Source: an uncultured Bacteroidota bacterium (GTDB lineage Bacteria > Bacteroidota > Bacteroidia > Flavobacteriales > Flavobacteriaceae). Taken from it: a stretch of DNA of 64,000 bases. The number at the start of each line of letters is the position of its first letter. Positions within the stretch are counted from its first letter, which is position 1. This document shows, one piece after another, positions 50,611-61,426 of the stretch. The notes under the pieces were generated by a model that was not told the origin of the DNA, made no database searches, and saw only the letters and a list, made by a program, of their open reading frames with translations. Location: NCBI GenBank assembly GCA_902557655.1, contig CACEAZ010000005.1, positions 17,859-81,858 on the forward strand, written 5' to 3'. A program made the position numbers and the translations under genes.

Positions 50611-51969
50611 ATGTCAAAATTGAAAAGCACCTTTTATTGTCAAAACTGCGGAGCTCAATATGCAAAATGGCAAGGCCAGTGTAACAAATGTAATAGCTGG
50701 AATACTATTACAGAAGAGTTTGTACAAGCTTCAAAAAAATCATTGTGGGATCATACAAAATCAGACCTAAATAGCACAAAAAATACTCCAAAATCCATTG
50801 ACGAAATTAAAATTAAAAATGAATTCAGGATTAAAACAAATGATAATGAGTTTAATAGAGTACTTGGTGGAGGTATAGTACCCGGTTCAATCACACTTTT
50901 GGGAGGAGAGCCAGGTATCGGAAAAAGTACATTATTTTTACAACTCTCTTTAAAAATTAAACAAAGAGTCTTATACGTTTCTGGTGAAGAGAGTGAGAGT
51001 CAAATTAAAATTAGAGCCAATAGAATAAGTCACTCTAACAAAGATTGTTTAATCTATGCAGAAAATAAATTGGAAAATATTTTTTCTCAAGCTGAAAAAA
51101 CTAAACCAAACTTATTAATAATTGATTCAATACAAACTTTAACCACAAGTTCAATTGATTCAATGCAGGGAAGCATAACTCAATTAAAAACATGTACTGC
51201 TGAATTGATAAATTTTGGGAAAAGAACCTCAATCCCAATAATGTTAATTGGTCACATCAATAAAGATGGTAATATTGCTGGCCCAAAAGTTTTAGAACAC
51301 ATGGTAGACACCGTATTACAATTTGAAGGTGATAGAAATCATTTGTATAGAATTTTAAGAGTTAAAAAGAATAGGTTTGGGTCAACAAATGAAATAGGAA
51401 TATACGAAATGATCAATGAAGGGCTTAAAGAAATAATTAATCCGTCAGAAATTTTAATCGGCAAATCAGATCAAAAATTAAGTGGTACCGCTATATGTGC
51501 ATCTGTTGAAGGCACAAGACCATTCCTTGTTGAGGTGCAAGCGCTAGTTAGTTCTGCAGTATACGGCACTCCTCAAAGAAGTTCAACAGGCATAAATTCT
51601 AAAAGACTCAATATGTTGTTGGCAGTATTAGAAAAAAGAGCAGGCTTTAATCTAGGGTCAAAAGACATATTTATAAATATTACAGGTGGGCTGAAAGTTG
51701 AGGATACAGGAAATGATTTAGCTATAATTTCTGCAATTATGTCTTCAAATAATGACATTAGTATTCCTGAGGAATATTGTTTTGCTGCAGAAGTTGGTCT
51801 TTCCGGTGAAATTAGACCAGTTAGTAGAATTGATCAAAGAATTAAAGAAGCCGAAAAACTCGGATTTTCCAAAATATTTGTTTCAAAATATTGTGACGTA
51901 ATTTCTTCTAAAAAAATCGAAGTTGTTTATTTGACAAGAATTGAGGATTTGATAGATAACATTTCATAA
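50611..51969 (+). CDS. radA: DNA repair protein RadA
   Basis: CQNCGAQYAKWQGQCNKCNSW zinc finger; GGEPGIGKST; KKNRFGSTNEIG; Lon-like C-terminus. Confidence 0.97.
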   Translation: MSKLKSTFYCQNCGAQYAKWQGQCNKCNSWNTITEEFVQASKKSLWDHTKSDLNSTKNTPKSIDEIKIKNEFRIKTNDNEFNRVLGGGIVPGSITLLGGEPGIGKSTLFLQLSLKIKQRVLYVSGEESESQIKIRANRISHSNKDCLIYAENKLENIFSQAEKTKPNLLIIDSIQTLTTSSIDSMQGSITQLKTCTAELINFGKRTSIPIMLIGHINKDGNIAGPKVLEHMVDTVLQFEGDRNHLYRILRVKKNRFGSTNEIGIYEMINEGLKEIINPSEILIGKSDQKLSGTAICASVEGTRPFLVEVQALVSSAVYGTPQRSSTGINSKRLNMLLAVLEKRAGFNLGSKDIFINITGGLKVEDTGNDLAIISAIMSSNNDISIPEEYCFAAEVGLSGEIRPVSRIDQRIKEAEKLGFSKIFVSKYCDVISSKKIEVVYLTRIEDLIDNIS

Positions 51970-52023
51970 TTGTTAAACTAAATTTAGTATTTTCGTTGAC
52001 TCGGTAAATTTTTCAAATAACCA

Positions 52024-55000
52024 ATGAATTTTAACGAATATAAATATTTAGACCTTCCAAAAATTTCTGAAGAAATACTTTCCTATTGGGAAAAAAATGA
52101 AATTTTCAAAAAATCTGTAAGTAAGACCTCAGGTAAAAATCCATATATATTTTTTGAAGGACCTCCTTCGGCAAATGGGCTTCCTGGAATTCACCATGTT
52201 TTAGCTAGATCAATTAAGGATATTTTTTTAAGATTTAAAACTATGAAAGGTTTTTATGTGCAGAGAAAAGCTGGATGGGATACACATGGTTTGCCCGTTG
52301 AACTTGGAGTTGAAAATAGTTTAGGAATCACAAAGGAGGATATAGGTAAAAAGATTAGTGTTGAGGATTATAATGAGGAGTGCAAAAAAGCAGTCATGAA
52401 ATACACAGATATTTGGAATGATTTGACTTTAAAAATGGGATACTGGGTAGATGTTAATAACCCATACGTAACATATACTCCTAAGTACATGGAATCTGTT
52501 TGGTGGTTGTTAAAACAAATTTATGACAAAGAACTTATGTATAAAGGATATACGATTCAACCATATTCTCCAAAAGCAGGAACAGCAATTAGTTCTCATG
52601 AGTTGAATCAGCCGGGTACATATCAAGACGTCTCTGACACAACTGTAACAGCTCAGTTTAAACTTTTAACCAAAAATTTACCTGATTTTTTAAATAGTGA
52701 TACAGATATTTTTGTAATTGCATGGACAACTACTCCGTGGACTCTGCCAAGTAATACTGCTTTGACCGTAGGTCCAAAAATCAAGTATTCTTTAATAAGA
52801 TCATTTAATCAATATACAGGAATGAAGGCTGACTATATTGTTGCAGAAGATTTAATTTCAAAACAGTTTTCAACTGTGTATTATGAATCTGATAATTTAC
52901 AAGATTTAGCAGAATATGAATTCAATGCAAAAAAAATTCCTTTTGTAAAAATAAATTCCTTTTTGGGTAAAGAATTAGAAAATATCAAATATGAACAATT
53001 GATTGATTATGCAGTCCCCTATGAAAACCCAAAAGACGCTTTTAGGATAATTTTAGGTGATTTTGTAACAACTACTGATGGTACCGGAATCGTTCATACT
53101 GCCCCTACATTTGGTGCAGATGATGCATTAGTAGCTAAATCTGCAAAACCTCCGGTCCCCCCAATGTTAGTAAAAGACTCGAATGGTGATTTGGTTCCCT
53201 TAGTCGATTTACAAGGAAAATTTAGACCTGAAATGCGCGAGTTAGCTGGTAAGTTTGTGAAAAACGAGTATTATGAAAAGGATAATACCCCAGAAAAGTC
53301 AGTTGATGTTGAAATTGCAATTAAACTAAAAACAGAAAACAAAGCTTTTAAAGTAGAAAAATACAAACACAGTTACCCAAATTGTTGGAGAACAGACAAG
53401 CCCATTTTGTATTATCCGATTGATTCTTGGTTTATTAAAGCTTCGTCCTTTAGAGACAAAATGGTATCATTAAACAAGAAAATTAATTGGAAACCAAAAT
53501 CAACTGGTGAAGGTAGGTTTGAGAAATGGCTTGAAAATGTTAACGACTGGAATCTTTCAAGATCAAGATTTTGGGGCATACCCCTTCCAATTTGGAGAAC
53601 TGAGGATGGAAAAGAAGAGATATGTATTGGCTCTATTGAAGAGTTGATTAACGAGATTGAAAAGTCTGTTGATAAAGGTTTTATGAAGGGAAATATATTT
53701 TCTGAATTCAAATTAAATGACTTGTCAGATGAAAATTACTCAAAAATAGATCTTCATAAAAATGTTGTTGATAGTATAATCTTAGTTTCAAATTCTGGAA
53801 AGAAAATGAAAAGAGAAGAAGATTTAATAGATGTTTGGTTTGACTCTGGAAGTATGCCTTATGCTCAATGGCACTATCCATTTGAAAATAAAGAAAATAT
53901 AGATAGCAATAAATTTTATCCTGCTGATTTTATCGCTGAAGGGGTTGACCAAACAAGAGGCTGGTTTTATACTTTACACGCAATCAGTACAATGGTTTTT
54001 GATTCTGTGTCATATAAAAATGTTATTTCAAATGGATTGGTACTTGACAAAAATGGTCAAAAGATGTCAAAAAGGTTAGGAAATGCTATAGATCCGTTTA
54101 AAACCCTTTCTGATTATGGACCTGATGCTACAAGATGGTATATGATTTCAAATTCAAATCCTTGGGATAATTTAAAGTTTGACATTAACGGAGTTGATGA
54201 GGTTAAAAGAAAATTTTTTGGAACACTTTATAATACCTATTCGTTTTTCGCCTTATATGCCAATATTGACAACTTTAATTATAAAGAAAAAGAAATCAAA
54301 TTTGAAGAAAAACCTGAATTAGACAGATGGATTATTTCAGAATTAAACACACTTATTTCTAAAGTTGAAAAATCTTACGAGGATTATGAGCCAACAAAAG
54401 CAGTCAGAGCGATAACTAATTTCGTTATTGACAATTTGAGTAATTGGTATGTTAGATTAAGTAGAAGAAGATTTTGGAAAGGAGAATATGAGCTTGATAA
54501 AATTTCTGCATACCAAACATTATTCACTGTTTTAGTTGATATATGTAAAATTTCCGCACCAATCTCCCCTTTTTTTATGGACAAAATGTTTCAGGATTTA
54601 ACCAGAAATATTGACGAAAAATTTTCAGAAAGTGTCCACCTTGAAAACTTTCCAGTTTCTGATGCCTGTAAGATTGACAAAGACTTACAAGAAAAGATAA
54701 ACTATGCACAAATAATTTCTTCTCTGACCTTGTCATTAAGGGCAAAAGAAAAAATTAAGGTAAGACAGCCTTTAAATAGGATTTTAATCCCAGTTGAAAG
54801 CTTAAGTAAAAAAAATATAATTAACTCAGTTTCAGAAGAAATTAAGAGAGAGGTTAATGTTAAAAATATAGAATTTATTGAGGGAAAATCTGATTTATTA
54901 GTTAAATCTATCAAGCCTAATTTTAAAAAATTAGGTCCTAAATACGGAAAGTTCATGAAAGAAATTTCCTCTCAAACTAATTTACTTGAAAATACCAGAA

Positions 55001-55422
55001 TTCTAAAGTTGGAAAAAACAGGAAAAATTGATTTAATTATTGATAAAAAATCTATAACTTTCACCGTAGATGATTTTGACATTTCCTCTAAAGATATTGA
55101 TGGTTGGTTGGTAGCTAACGAAGGCAATATAACTGTTGCATTAGATATCAAGATAGATCAAGAATTAATGGAAGAAGGAATTGCAAGAGAAATTGTTAGT
55201 AAGATTCAAAATATGAGAAAATCAAACGGTTTTGAGGTTACTGACAGAATCAGTTTAAATTTCTCAGGTGATTTTGAAATTGAAAAAGCTATTAATAACA
55301 ATATAGAGTATGTAAAATCAGAGACGCTTGCAAATGCTATACAGTTTAATGTCCAGCACGAGGGGGGTCATGAAATATTTTTTGAAAAATTAAAAACTAA
55401 AATATTTATAACTAAAGTTTAA
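52024..55422 (+). CDS. ileS: isoleucine--tRNA ligase
   Basis: GPPSANGLPGIHHVLAR (HIGH-like), KNGQKMSKRLGNAIDP (KMSKS). Confidence 0.98.
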   Translation: MNFNEYKYLDLPKISEEILSYWEKNEIFKKSVSKTSGKNPYIFFEGPPSANGLPGIHHVLARSIKDIFLRFKTMKGFYVQRKAGWDTHGLPVELGVENSLGITKEDIGKKISVEDYNEECKKAVMKYTDIWNDLTLKMGYWVDVNNPYVTYTPKYMESVWWLLKQIYDKELMYKGYTIQPYSPKAGTAISSHELNQPGTYQDVSDTTVTAQFKLLTKNLPDFLNSDTDIFVIAWTTTPWTLPSNTALTVGPKIKYSLIRSFNQYTGMKADYIVAEDLISKQFSTVYYESDNLQDLAEYEFNAKKIPFVKINSFLGKELENIKYEQLIDYAVPYENPKDAFRIILGDFVTTTDGTGIVHTAPTFGADDALVAKSAKPPVPPMLVKDSNGDLVPLVDLQGKFRPEMRELAGKFVKNEYYEKDNTPEKSVDVEIAIKLKTENKAFKVEKYKHSYPNCWRTDKPILYYPIDSWFIKASSFRDKMVSLNKKINWKPKSTGEGRFEKWLENVNDWNLSRSRFWGIPLPIWRTEDGKEEICIGSIEELINEIEKSVDKGFMKGNIFSEFKLNDLSDENYSKIDLHKNVVDSIILVSNSGKKMKREEDLIDVWFDSGSMPYAQWHYPFENKENIDSNKFYPADFIAEGVDQTRGWFYTLHAISTMVFDSVSYKNVISNGLVLDKNGQKMSKRLGNAIDPFKTLSDYGPDATRWYMISNSNPWDNLKFDINGVDEVKRKFFGTLYNTYSFFALYANIDNFNYKEKEIKFEEKPELDRWIISELNTLISKVEKSYEDYEPTKAVRAITNFVIDNLSNWYVRLSRRRFWKGEYELDKISAYQTLFTVLVDICKISAPISPFFMDKMFQDLTRNIDEKFSESVHLENFPVSDACKIDKDLQEKINYAQIISSLTLSLRAKEKIKVRQPLNRILIPVESLSKKNIINSVSEEIKREVNVKNIEFIEGKSDLLVKSIKPNFKKLGPKYGKFMKEISSQTNLLENTRILKLEKTGKIDLIIDKKSITFTVDDFDISSKDIDGWLVANEGNITVALDIKIDQELMEEGIAREIVSKIQNMRKSNGFEVTDRISLNFSGDFEIEKAINNNIEYVKSETLANAIQFNVQHEGGHEIFFEKLKTKIFITKV

Positions 55423-55426
55423 AACT

Positions 55427-55810
55427 ATGAGTAAAGATGTAAATATTAGATATTCAGATTCAGATTTAGCCGAATTCAAAAAGCTCATAAATGAAAAAAT
55501 TGATAAGGCAAAGCATGATCTAGAGTTAATCAAAAGTGCTTATATGAATGACCATAACAATGGTACTGAAGATACCTCCCCAACATTTAAAGCTTTTGAT
55601 GAGGGCAGTACTGTTATGAGTAAAGAATCAAATTCACAATTAGCCTTAAGACAAGAAAAGTTTATAAGGGACTTAAAAACTGCATTGATTAGAATTGAGA
55701 ATAAAACTTACGGGATATGTAGAGTTACCGGAAAGCTTATTTCTAGTGAAAGACTAAAACTTGTGCCTCATGCTACTTTGAGTATTGAAGCCAAGAACAT
55801 GCAGAAATAG
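55427..55810 (+). CDS. TraR/DksA family protein with degenerate zinc finger
   Basis: Coiled-coil N-terminus; YGICRVTGKLISSERLKLVPHATLSIEAK. Confidence 0.88.
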   Translation: MSKDVNIRYSDSDLAEFKKLINEKIDKAKHDLELIKSAYMNDHNNGTEDTSPTFKAFDEGSTVMSKESNSQLALRQEKFIRDLKTALIRIENKTYGICRVTGKLISSERLKLVPHATLSIEAKNMQK

Positions 55811-55845
55811 CTAAAACCTTTTTACATAGTAGAAACATTTCGTGG

Positions 55846-55853
55846 TATATTTG
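55846..55853 (+). promoter_or_regulatory. -7 element TATATTTG immediately upstream of uvrC
   Basis: Exact TAnnTTTG, ends 4 nt before the ATG at 55858; no clear -33 TTG. Confidence 0.4.
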
Positions 55854-55857
55854 AGTC

Positions 55858-57678
55858 ATGGAAAAGAGTCCTATTTCTGAATATTTAAAAAACATTACAA
55901 CTTCTCCAGGTGTTTATAAATTTTTGAACAAGTCGGACAGAGTAATTTATGTTGGAAAGGCTAAAAATTTAAAAAAAAGAGTCAGATCATATTTCACTGG
56001 AAAAAAAAGTGATGAAAAAACAAGATCCTTAGTTTCTAACATTTCACGCATCTCAGTTGTTTTGGTAGATACTGAATCAGACGCACTTCTTCTAGAAAAT
56101 AATTTAATAAAGAAATTTAAACCCAAGTATAATATTTTATTGAAAGATGGCAAATCTTATCCTTGGATTTGTATAAAAAATGAAAGATTCCCAAGGATAT
56201 TTCTAACTCGAAAAATAATTAATGATGGTTCAGAATATTTTGGTCCGTATACAAATATTAAAACGATAAATACTCTTTTGGATTTGATCAATAATATATA
56301 TCCGATTAGAAAAGGAAACTATAATTTAAATCAAAAATTCATTGACGACTTAAACAATAAAATTTCACTTAGGGTTTTAGAGAAAAAAAGCCACTTTATC
56401 ATTTTGGGATTTGAAACCGAAAATCATAATTCTAAAAATTTAATTTCAGAAAAAAAATACAATCTCATAATAAACTCTGTAAAAAATATTTTAAAAGGCA
56501 GGTTTTCAAAATCAAAAACTCAGTTGAAGCAGCAGATGATAAGCTTTTCAAATAAAGAGGAATTTGAAAAGGCATTAGAATGCAAGAACAAACTAAAAGC
56601 ATTAGAAAACTATCAATCTAAATCAATGATTGTTAGTTCAAGAATAAAGAATTTAGATATTTATTCTATCATTTCAGACAATAATTATGCTTATATAAAT
56701 TTTACTCAGGTTTCTAATGGGTTTATTATAAGTTCCTTCAATACGCATTTAAAAAAAACAAATGTAACAAATGACCAACTTATTCTGGAACAGTTGATTT
56801 CTCAGATTAAAGTTAAATTTAGGTCAAAATCAAACGAATTGTGTTCAAATATTTTTGTTGATTCGATGGATTATAAAAAATGTATTACACCAAAGTTGGG
56901 TGACAAAAATCATTTGCTGCAAATGTCAATTAGAAATATTAAAAATTATAAGATTAATATTTTTAAATCAAACAATAATCTCGAAAATTTAAACTCGTTT
57001 CAAAAGATATTGAAAACATTAAAAAATGACCTGAATATGGGCGCTGTTCCAAACCACATAGAATGTTTTGATAATTCAAATTTTCAGGGAAGTTTTCCTT
57101 CTTCAGCGTGTGTTGTTTTTAAAAATGGAAGGCCATCAAAGAAAGATTATAGGCATTTTAATATCAAATCGGTTTCTTCTCCAGACGATTTTGCCTCTAT
57201 GGAAGAGGTTGTTTTTAGAAGGTACTCTAGAATGATAGATGAAAATAAAAGTTTACCGAACTTAATAATTATTGACGGGGGTAAGGGGCAATTATCCTCG
57301 TCGGTCAAATCTTTGAAAAAGTTAGGTCTTGAAAAAAAAATCAGCATAATAGGTATTGCCAAAAGACTAGAAGAAATATATTTCTATGGTGAAAGCACAC
57401 CAGTTTATATTGATAAAAGATCTCCTTCTTTAAAATTAATTCAAAAATTAAGAGATGAAGCACACCGATTTAGTCTGAGACAATATAGAAATAGGAGAGA
57501 TAATTCTTTTTTAGACAGTGAATTACAACGGATTCCAGGAATAGGAGAAAAAACATTTTTGAATCTAATGAAAAAATTCAAGTCTTTGAAAAACATAAAA
57601 ACACAAAAAATTGAAGAACTTAAACAAATAGTGGGAAGCAAGAAAGCCAAAATAATTTATGATCATTTTAATTCTTAA
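55858..57678 (+). CDS. uvrC: excinuclease ABC subunit C
   Basis: SPGVYKFLNKSDRVIYVGKAKNLKKRVRSYF GIY-YIG; IECFDNSNFQGS; C-terminal HhH. Confidence 0.97.
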   Translation: MEKSPISEYLKNITTSPGVYKFLNKSDRVIYVGKAKNLKKRVRSYFTGKKSDEKTRSLVSNISRISVVLVDTESDALLLENNLIKKFKPKYNILLKDGKSYPWICIKNERFPRIFLTRKIINDGSEYFGPYTNIKTINTLLDLINNIYPIRKGNYNLNQKFIDDLNNKISLRVLEKKSHFIILGFETENHNSKNLISEKKYNLIINSVKNILKGRFSKSKTQLKQQMISFSNKEEFEKALECKNKLKALENYQSKSMIVSSRIKNLDIYSIISDNNYAYINFTQVSNGFIISSFNTHLKKTNVTNDQLILEQLISQIKVKFRSKSNELCSNIFVDSMDYKKCITPKLGDKNHLLQMSIRNIKNYKINIFKSNNNLENLNSFQKILKTLKNDLNMGAVPNHIECFDNSNFQGSFPSSACVVFKNGRPSKKDYRHFNIKSVSSPDDFASMEEVVFRRYSRMIDENKSLPNLIIIDGGKGQLSSSVKSLKKLGLEKKISIIGIAKRLEEIYFYGESTPVYIDKRSPSLKLIQKLRDEAHRFSLRQYRNRRDNSFLDSELQRIPGIGEKTFLNLMKKFKSLKNIKTQKIEELKQIVGSKKAKIIYDHFNS

Positions 57679-58453
57679 AAATACAATAAGATATTTTCTT
57701 TTTTTGATAGCATTTTTGGTTTTTGACAATTCCAATTCTCAAAATAAATATGCATTTAAATCAGGAGAATGGTTAAACTATAAAATTTCATATAGTGGTT
57801 GGTTTAAAGCTGGCGAGGCAACTGTTAATCTAACTCAAAACAATAAAGACCAATTTCATGCAAAAATGATTGGCAAAAGTACTGGTCCCATAAACCTGTT
57901 TTTTAAGGTTTATGACAGATATGAAAGTTACTTCGATAAGAAAAATATTATTCCGATTAAATTTATAAGGAATATAAACGAAGGTGGTTACACCAAGAAT
58001 TTAGAGATATTATTTAATCATAATTTAAATGAGGCAAGAGTTAACGATTTTAAAAGAAATTCGTCAAACGCCTTTTCTTTGATTGAGAATTCACAGGATA
58101 TGGTTTCCGTTTTCTATTTTTTAAGAAATTTTTATAGTCCTGAAGATTTAGACCAAAATAATGAGCTAACAATTAATATGTTTTTTGATTCAGAGAATTA
58201 TAAATTAAAAATCAAGCATTTGTCCACTGAATATATAAATACTAATTTTGGAAAAATTTTATGTTTCAAAATTCAACCTTATGTTCAGTCTGGAAGAGTG
58301 TTTAAAAAAGATGAGAGTTTAACCATGTGGATTACTGCTGACAAGAATAGGATTCCAATTAGGATAAAGGCAGATTTAATCGTCGGTTCGTTAAGAGTTG
58401 ATCTAGAATCTTTTAGCAATCTTAACAACCCTTTTGAAATTAAATTTAATTAA
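57659..58453 (+). CDS. DUF3108 domain-containing secreted protein
   Basis: FKSGEWLNYKISYSGWFKAGEATVNL; TMWITADKNRIPIRIKADLIVGSLRVDLESF. Confidence 0.9.
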   Translation: MIILILKNTIRYFLFLIAFLVFDNSNSQNKYAFKSGEWLNYKISYSGWFKAGEATVNLTQNNKDQFHAKMIGKSTGPINLFFKVYDRYESYFDKKNIIPIKFIRNINEGGYTKNLEILFNHNLNEARVNDFKRNSSNAFSLIENSQDMVSVFYFLRNFYSPEDLDQNNELTINMFFDSENYKLKIKHLSTEYINTNFGKILCFKIQPYVQSGRVFKKDESLTMWITADKNRIPIRIKADLIVGSLRVDLESFSNLNNPFEIKFN

Positions 58454-59701
58454 ATGAAAAGTGTTTTAAAAGTCATAACAGCTTCAATTTTAATCACACT
58501 TTTTTTATACCTGATCTTTTTTCTATTTGGTAAGGCTTCTTCATTAATTTCATCTGAAATAAAGGTAGAAAAAAAGGAAAATATTGAGTTTGGATTAAAT
58601 TTAGACAATTTTTATGTTTCTAGGGATACAATTAGATTTGGAGATAGTTTTGGCGAGATTTTAATTCAAAAAAAAATGACTTACCCTCAAATCTATAAAA
58701 TCGTTGAAAAAATAAAAGACTCGTTTGATGTAAGGTGGCTAACAGCAGGAAAGCCATACACAATTCTTTCTTCAAAGGATAGTTTAAGTACACCTCAATA
58801 CTTTATTTATCAACCTAATCTGTTAAATTATGTGTTAATAGATTTTTCAAATTTTGATTCAATCAATGCCGCTAATAAGAAAAAACCATTCAAAATAATT
58901 AAAAAATCTACTTCTGGTGTTATAAATAATAGTTTATCTGAAACAATGGACCAAAATGGTTTGCCATGGGAATTGATCAATCAATTATCAGATATTTATG
59001 CTTGGACAATTGATTTTGCAAGAATTCAAAAAGGAGATAAATTTAAAATTATTTACAATGAAAGATATATTGAGGATACAATATTAGTTGGGATTAAAAG
59101 TATAGATGCAGCTTTTTTTGAGCATAATAACGAAGAATTATACGCTTTTAATTTTGTTACAGATTCAGTTAAAAAATTAGCAGAGTTTTATGACGAATCT
59201 GGAAATAGTTTACAAAGAACATTTTTAAAATCCCCTTTGAGATTCAGCAATATTTCTTCACGATACAACTTAAAAAGAAGAATTGCTTATTATGGAAATA
59301 AAGTTAGGCCTCACAGGGGAACTGACTTTGCAGCACCAACTGGAACACCAATCATGGCCACTGCTGATGGTAGAGTGGTTAAGTCTTCATATACTAGAGG
59401 AAACGGTTATTATGTTAAAATTCAGCACAATGATACATATTCAACCCAATATTTACACATGCAAAAAAAGGGTAGGATAAAACAGGGGAAATATGTTAAG
59501 CAAGGGGATGTTATTGGTAGAATTGGAATGACGGGAAACACGTCTGGCCCTCATGTATGTTATAGATTTTGGAAAAATGGTAAGCAAGTTGATCCATTTA
59601 AGCAAAAATTACCGCCGGGCAAGCCTGTTCCTAAAAAATTAAAGTCTAATTTTGATGAAGCTATAATTCCGTTTAAAAAATTATTGGACGAAATAAATTA
59701 A
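58454..59701 (+). CDS. M23 family (LytM) metallopeptidase
   Basis: RPHRGTDFAAPTGTPIMATADGRV; YLHM; GMTGNTSGPHVCYRFW. Confidence 0.95.
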   Translation: MKSVLKVITASILITLFLYLIFFLFGKASSLISSEIKVEKKENIEFGLNLDNFYVSRDTIRFGDSFGEILIQKKMTYPQIYKIVEKIKDSFDVRWLTAGKPYTILSSKDSLSTPQYFIYQPNLLNYVLIDFSNFDSINAANKKKPFKIIKKSTSGVINNSLSETMDQNGLPWELINQLSDIYAWTIDFARIQKGDKFKIIYNERYIEDTILVGIKSIDAAFFEHNNEELYAFNFVTDSVKKLAEFYDESGNSLQRTFLKSPLRFSNISSRYNLKRRIAYYGNKVRPHRGTDFAAPTGTPIMATADGRVVKSSYTRGNGYYVKIQHNDTYSTQYLHMQKKGRIKQGKYVKQGDVIGRIGMTGNTSGPHVCYRFWKNGKQVDPFKQKLPPGKPVPKKLKSNFDEAIIPFKKLLDEIN

Positions 59702-59706
59702 ATTTT

Positions 59707-61302
59707 ATGCCGCTATCTTCTATAAATCCCAAATTAACCAAAACTTGGCCAAGATTACAAGCTCACTTCAGTGAGCTAAAGGAAGATCATTTTTATGATT
59801 ATTTCAAAAAGGACAATGAAAGAGCTAACAAATTTAGTATTTCCTGGAACAAATTTTATTTTGACTTCTCAAAAAATAAAATTAATGTAAAAACAATGTC
59901 ACTTTTTGAAGAGCTTTTAAATGAAATAAACTTTAAGAGCTCCATTGAAAAATATTTCGCAGGAGAAAAGATTAATACTACCGAATCTAGATCAGTATTA
60001 CATACTGCTTTGCGAGCTGATAAAGATGAAAAGATTTTTATTGATGATTGCAACATAGTTTCTAAAATTTCAGAAGCTAAAAATAAAATGAGGTTGTTCA
60101 CCGAAAATATATTATCTGGGTCATACAAAGGATTTAAAGGAGATCGAATAGACACCGTTGTTAACATTGGTATTGGAGGATCTGATCTCGGCCCTTCTAT
60201 GGTAATTGAATCTCTTAGACATTATAAAAATCATATAAATACTCATTTTATAAGTAACGTTGATGGAGATCATGTGGTTAATATCCTTGAAAAAATTAAT
60301 CCCGAAACAACATTATTTATAATTGTTTCAAAAACATTTACAACAATTGAAACATTGATTAATGCAAATACTGTTAGAGATTGGTTTTTGAAAAATGCTA
60401 ATCAGGAAGACATACCAAAACATTTTGTTGCTGTTAGCAGTAATATTGAAAAAGCTGTAGATTTTGGAATCGTGCCAGAAAATATATTTCCAATGTGGGA
60501 TTGGGTAGGAGGAAGATTTTCTCTTTGGAGTACCGTTGGGCTGTCCATTTCTCTTTCATTAGGATATGATAATTTCTCAAAATTATTAGAAGGTGCAAGT
60601 AAAATGGATTCTCATTTTAGAAATTCTAAATTCAGTGAAAATATCCCTGTTATTTTAGCATGTCTTAGTATGTGGTATAATAATTTCTTTAATTATTCTA
60701 CTCACGCGGTAATTCCTTACTCTGAAGATTTAAAAAGTTTTAGTAAATATTTACAACAATCTTCTATGGAAAGTAACGGAAAACAAACAGACAGGTCTGG
60801 AAATTTTGTTGATTATCAGACAGGCCAAGTAATATGGGGTCAGACAGGTACAAATGCTCAGCATTCCTTCTTTCAGTTACTACACCAGGGAACAAAAATT
60901 ATTCCTTCTGATTTTATAGGTTTCAGAAAATCTCAGAAGGGAAATGATTTACACCACGACATATTGATGGCTAATTTCTTTGCTCAAACAAAAGCCTTAA
61001 TGGAAGGAACAGTGGCAGAGTCACAGAATGACAACCATAAAGAGTTTTTAGGCAATCGCCCAACAAATACGCTATTAATAGATAAGTTAAGTCCTGAAAA
61101 CTTAGGTTCATTGATTGCTATGTACGAGCATAAGATATTTTCCTTAGGAGTTATATGGAACATATTAAGCTATGATCAGGCTGGTGTTGAGCTTGGTAAA
61201 AAACTTGCAAGTAATATCTTAAGTGACCTAAAATCTGGTGATTTTAGCAACCATGATTCTTCAACACAGAGTTTGTTAAAAGAATTCAAATCCAAAGATT
61301 AA
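59707..61302 (+). CDS. pgi: glucose-6-phosphate isomerase
   Basis: NIGIGGSDLGPSMV; FPMWDWVGGRFSLWSTVGLSI; GQTGTNAQHSFFQLLHQGT. Confidence 0.98.
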   Translation: MPLSSINPKLTKTWPRLQAHFSELKEDHFYDYFKKDNERANKFSISWNKFYFDFSKNKINVKTMSLFEELLNEINFKSSIEKYFAGEKINTTESRSVLHTALRADKDEKIFIDDCNIVSKISEAKNKMRLFTENILSGSYKGFKGDRIDTVVNIGIGGSDLGPSMVIESLRHYKNHINTHFISNVDGDHVVNILEKINPETTLFIIVSKTFTTIETLINANTVRDWFLKNANQEDIPKHFVAVSSNIEKAVDFGIVPENIFPMWDWVGGRFSLWSTVGLSISLSLGYDNFSKLLEGASKMDSHFRNSKFSENIPVILACLSMWYNNFFNYSTHAVIPYSEDLKSFSKYLQQSSMESNGKQTDRSGNFVDYQTGQVIWGQTGTNAQHSFFQLLHQGTKIIPSDFIGFRKSQKGNDLHHDILMANFFAQTKALMEGTVAESQNDNHKEFLGNRPTNTLLIDKLSPENLGSLIAMYEHKIFSLGVIWNILSYDQAGVELGKKLASNILSDLKSGDFSNHDSSTQSLLKEFKSKD

Positions 61303-61387
61303 TCACATCGATTTCTTAATATTTTGTTAACAATTCCGGTATAATTTATTCACCAACAGATGGGGATAAGTGATAAATATTATCTAT

Positions 61388-61395
61388 TTTTGCAA
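61388..61395 (+). promoter_or_regulatory. -7 element TATTTTTG of the downstream TonB receptor
   Basis: Exact TAnnTTTG 32 nt before the start codon; -33 element not obvious. Confidence 0.4.
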
Positions 61396-61426
61396 GGTAA
61401 TAATATAATTAAACTTTAAACAAATT

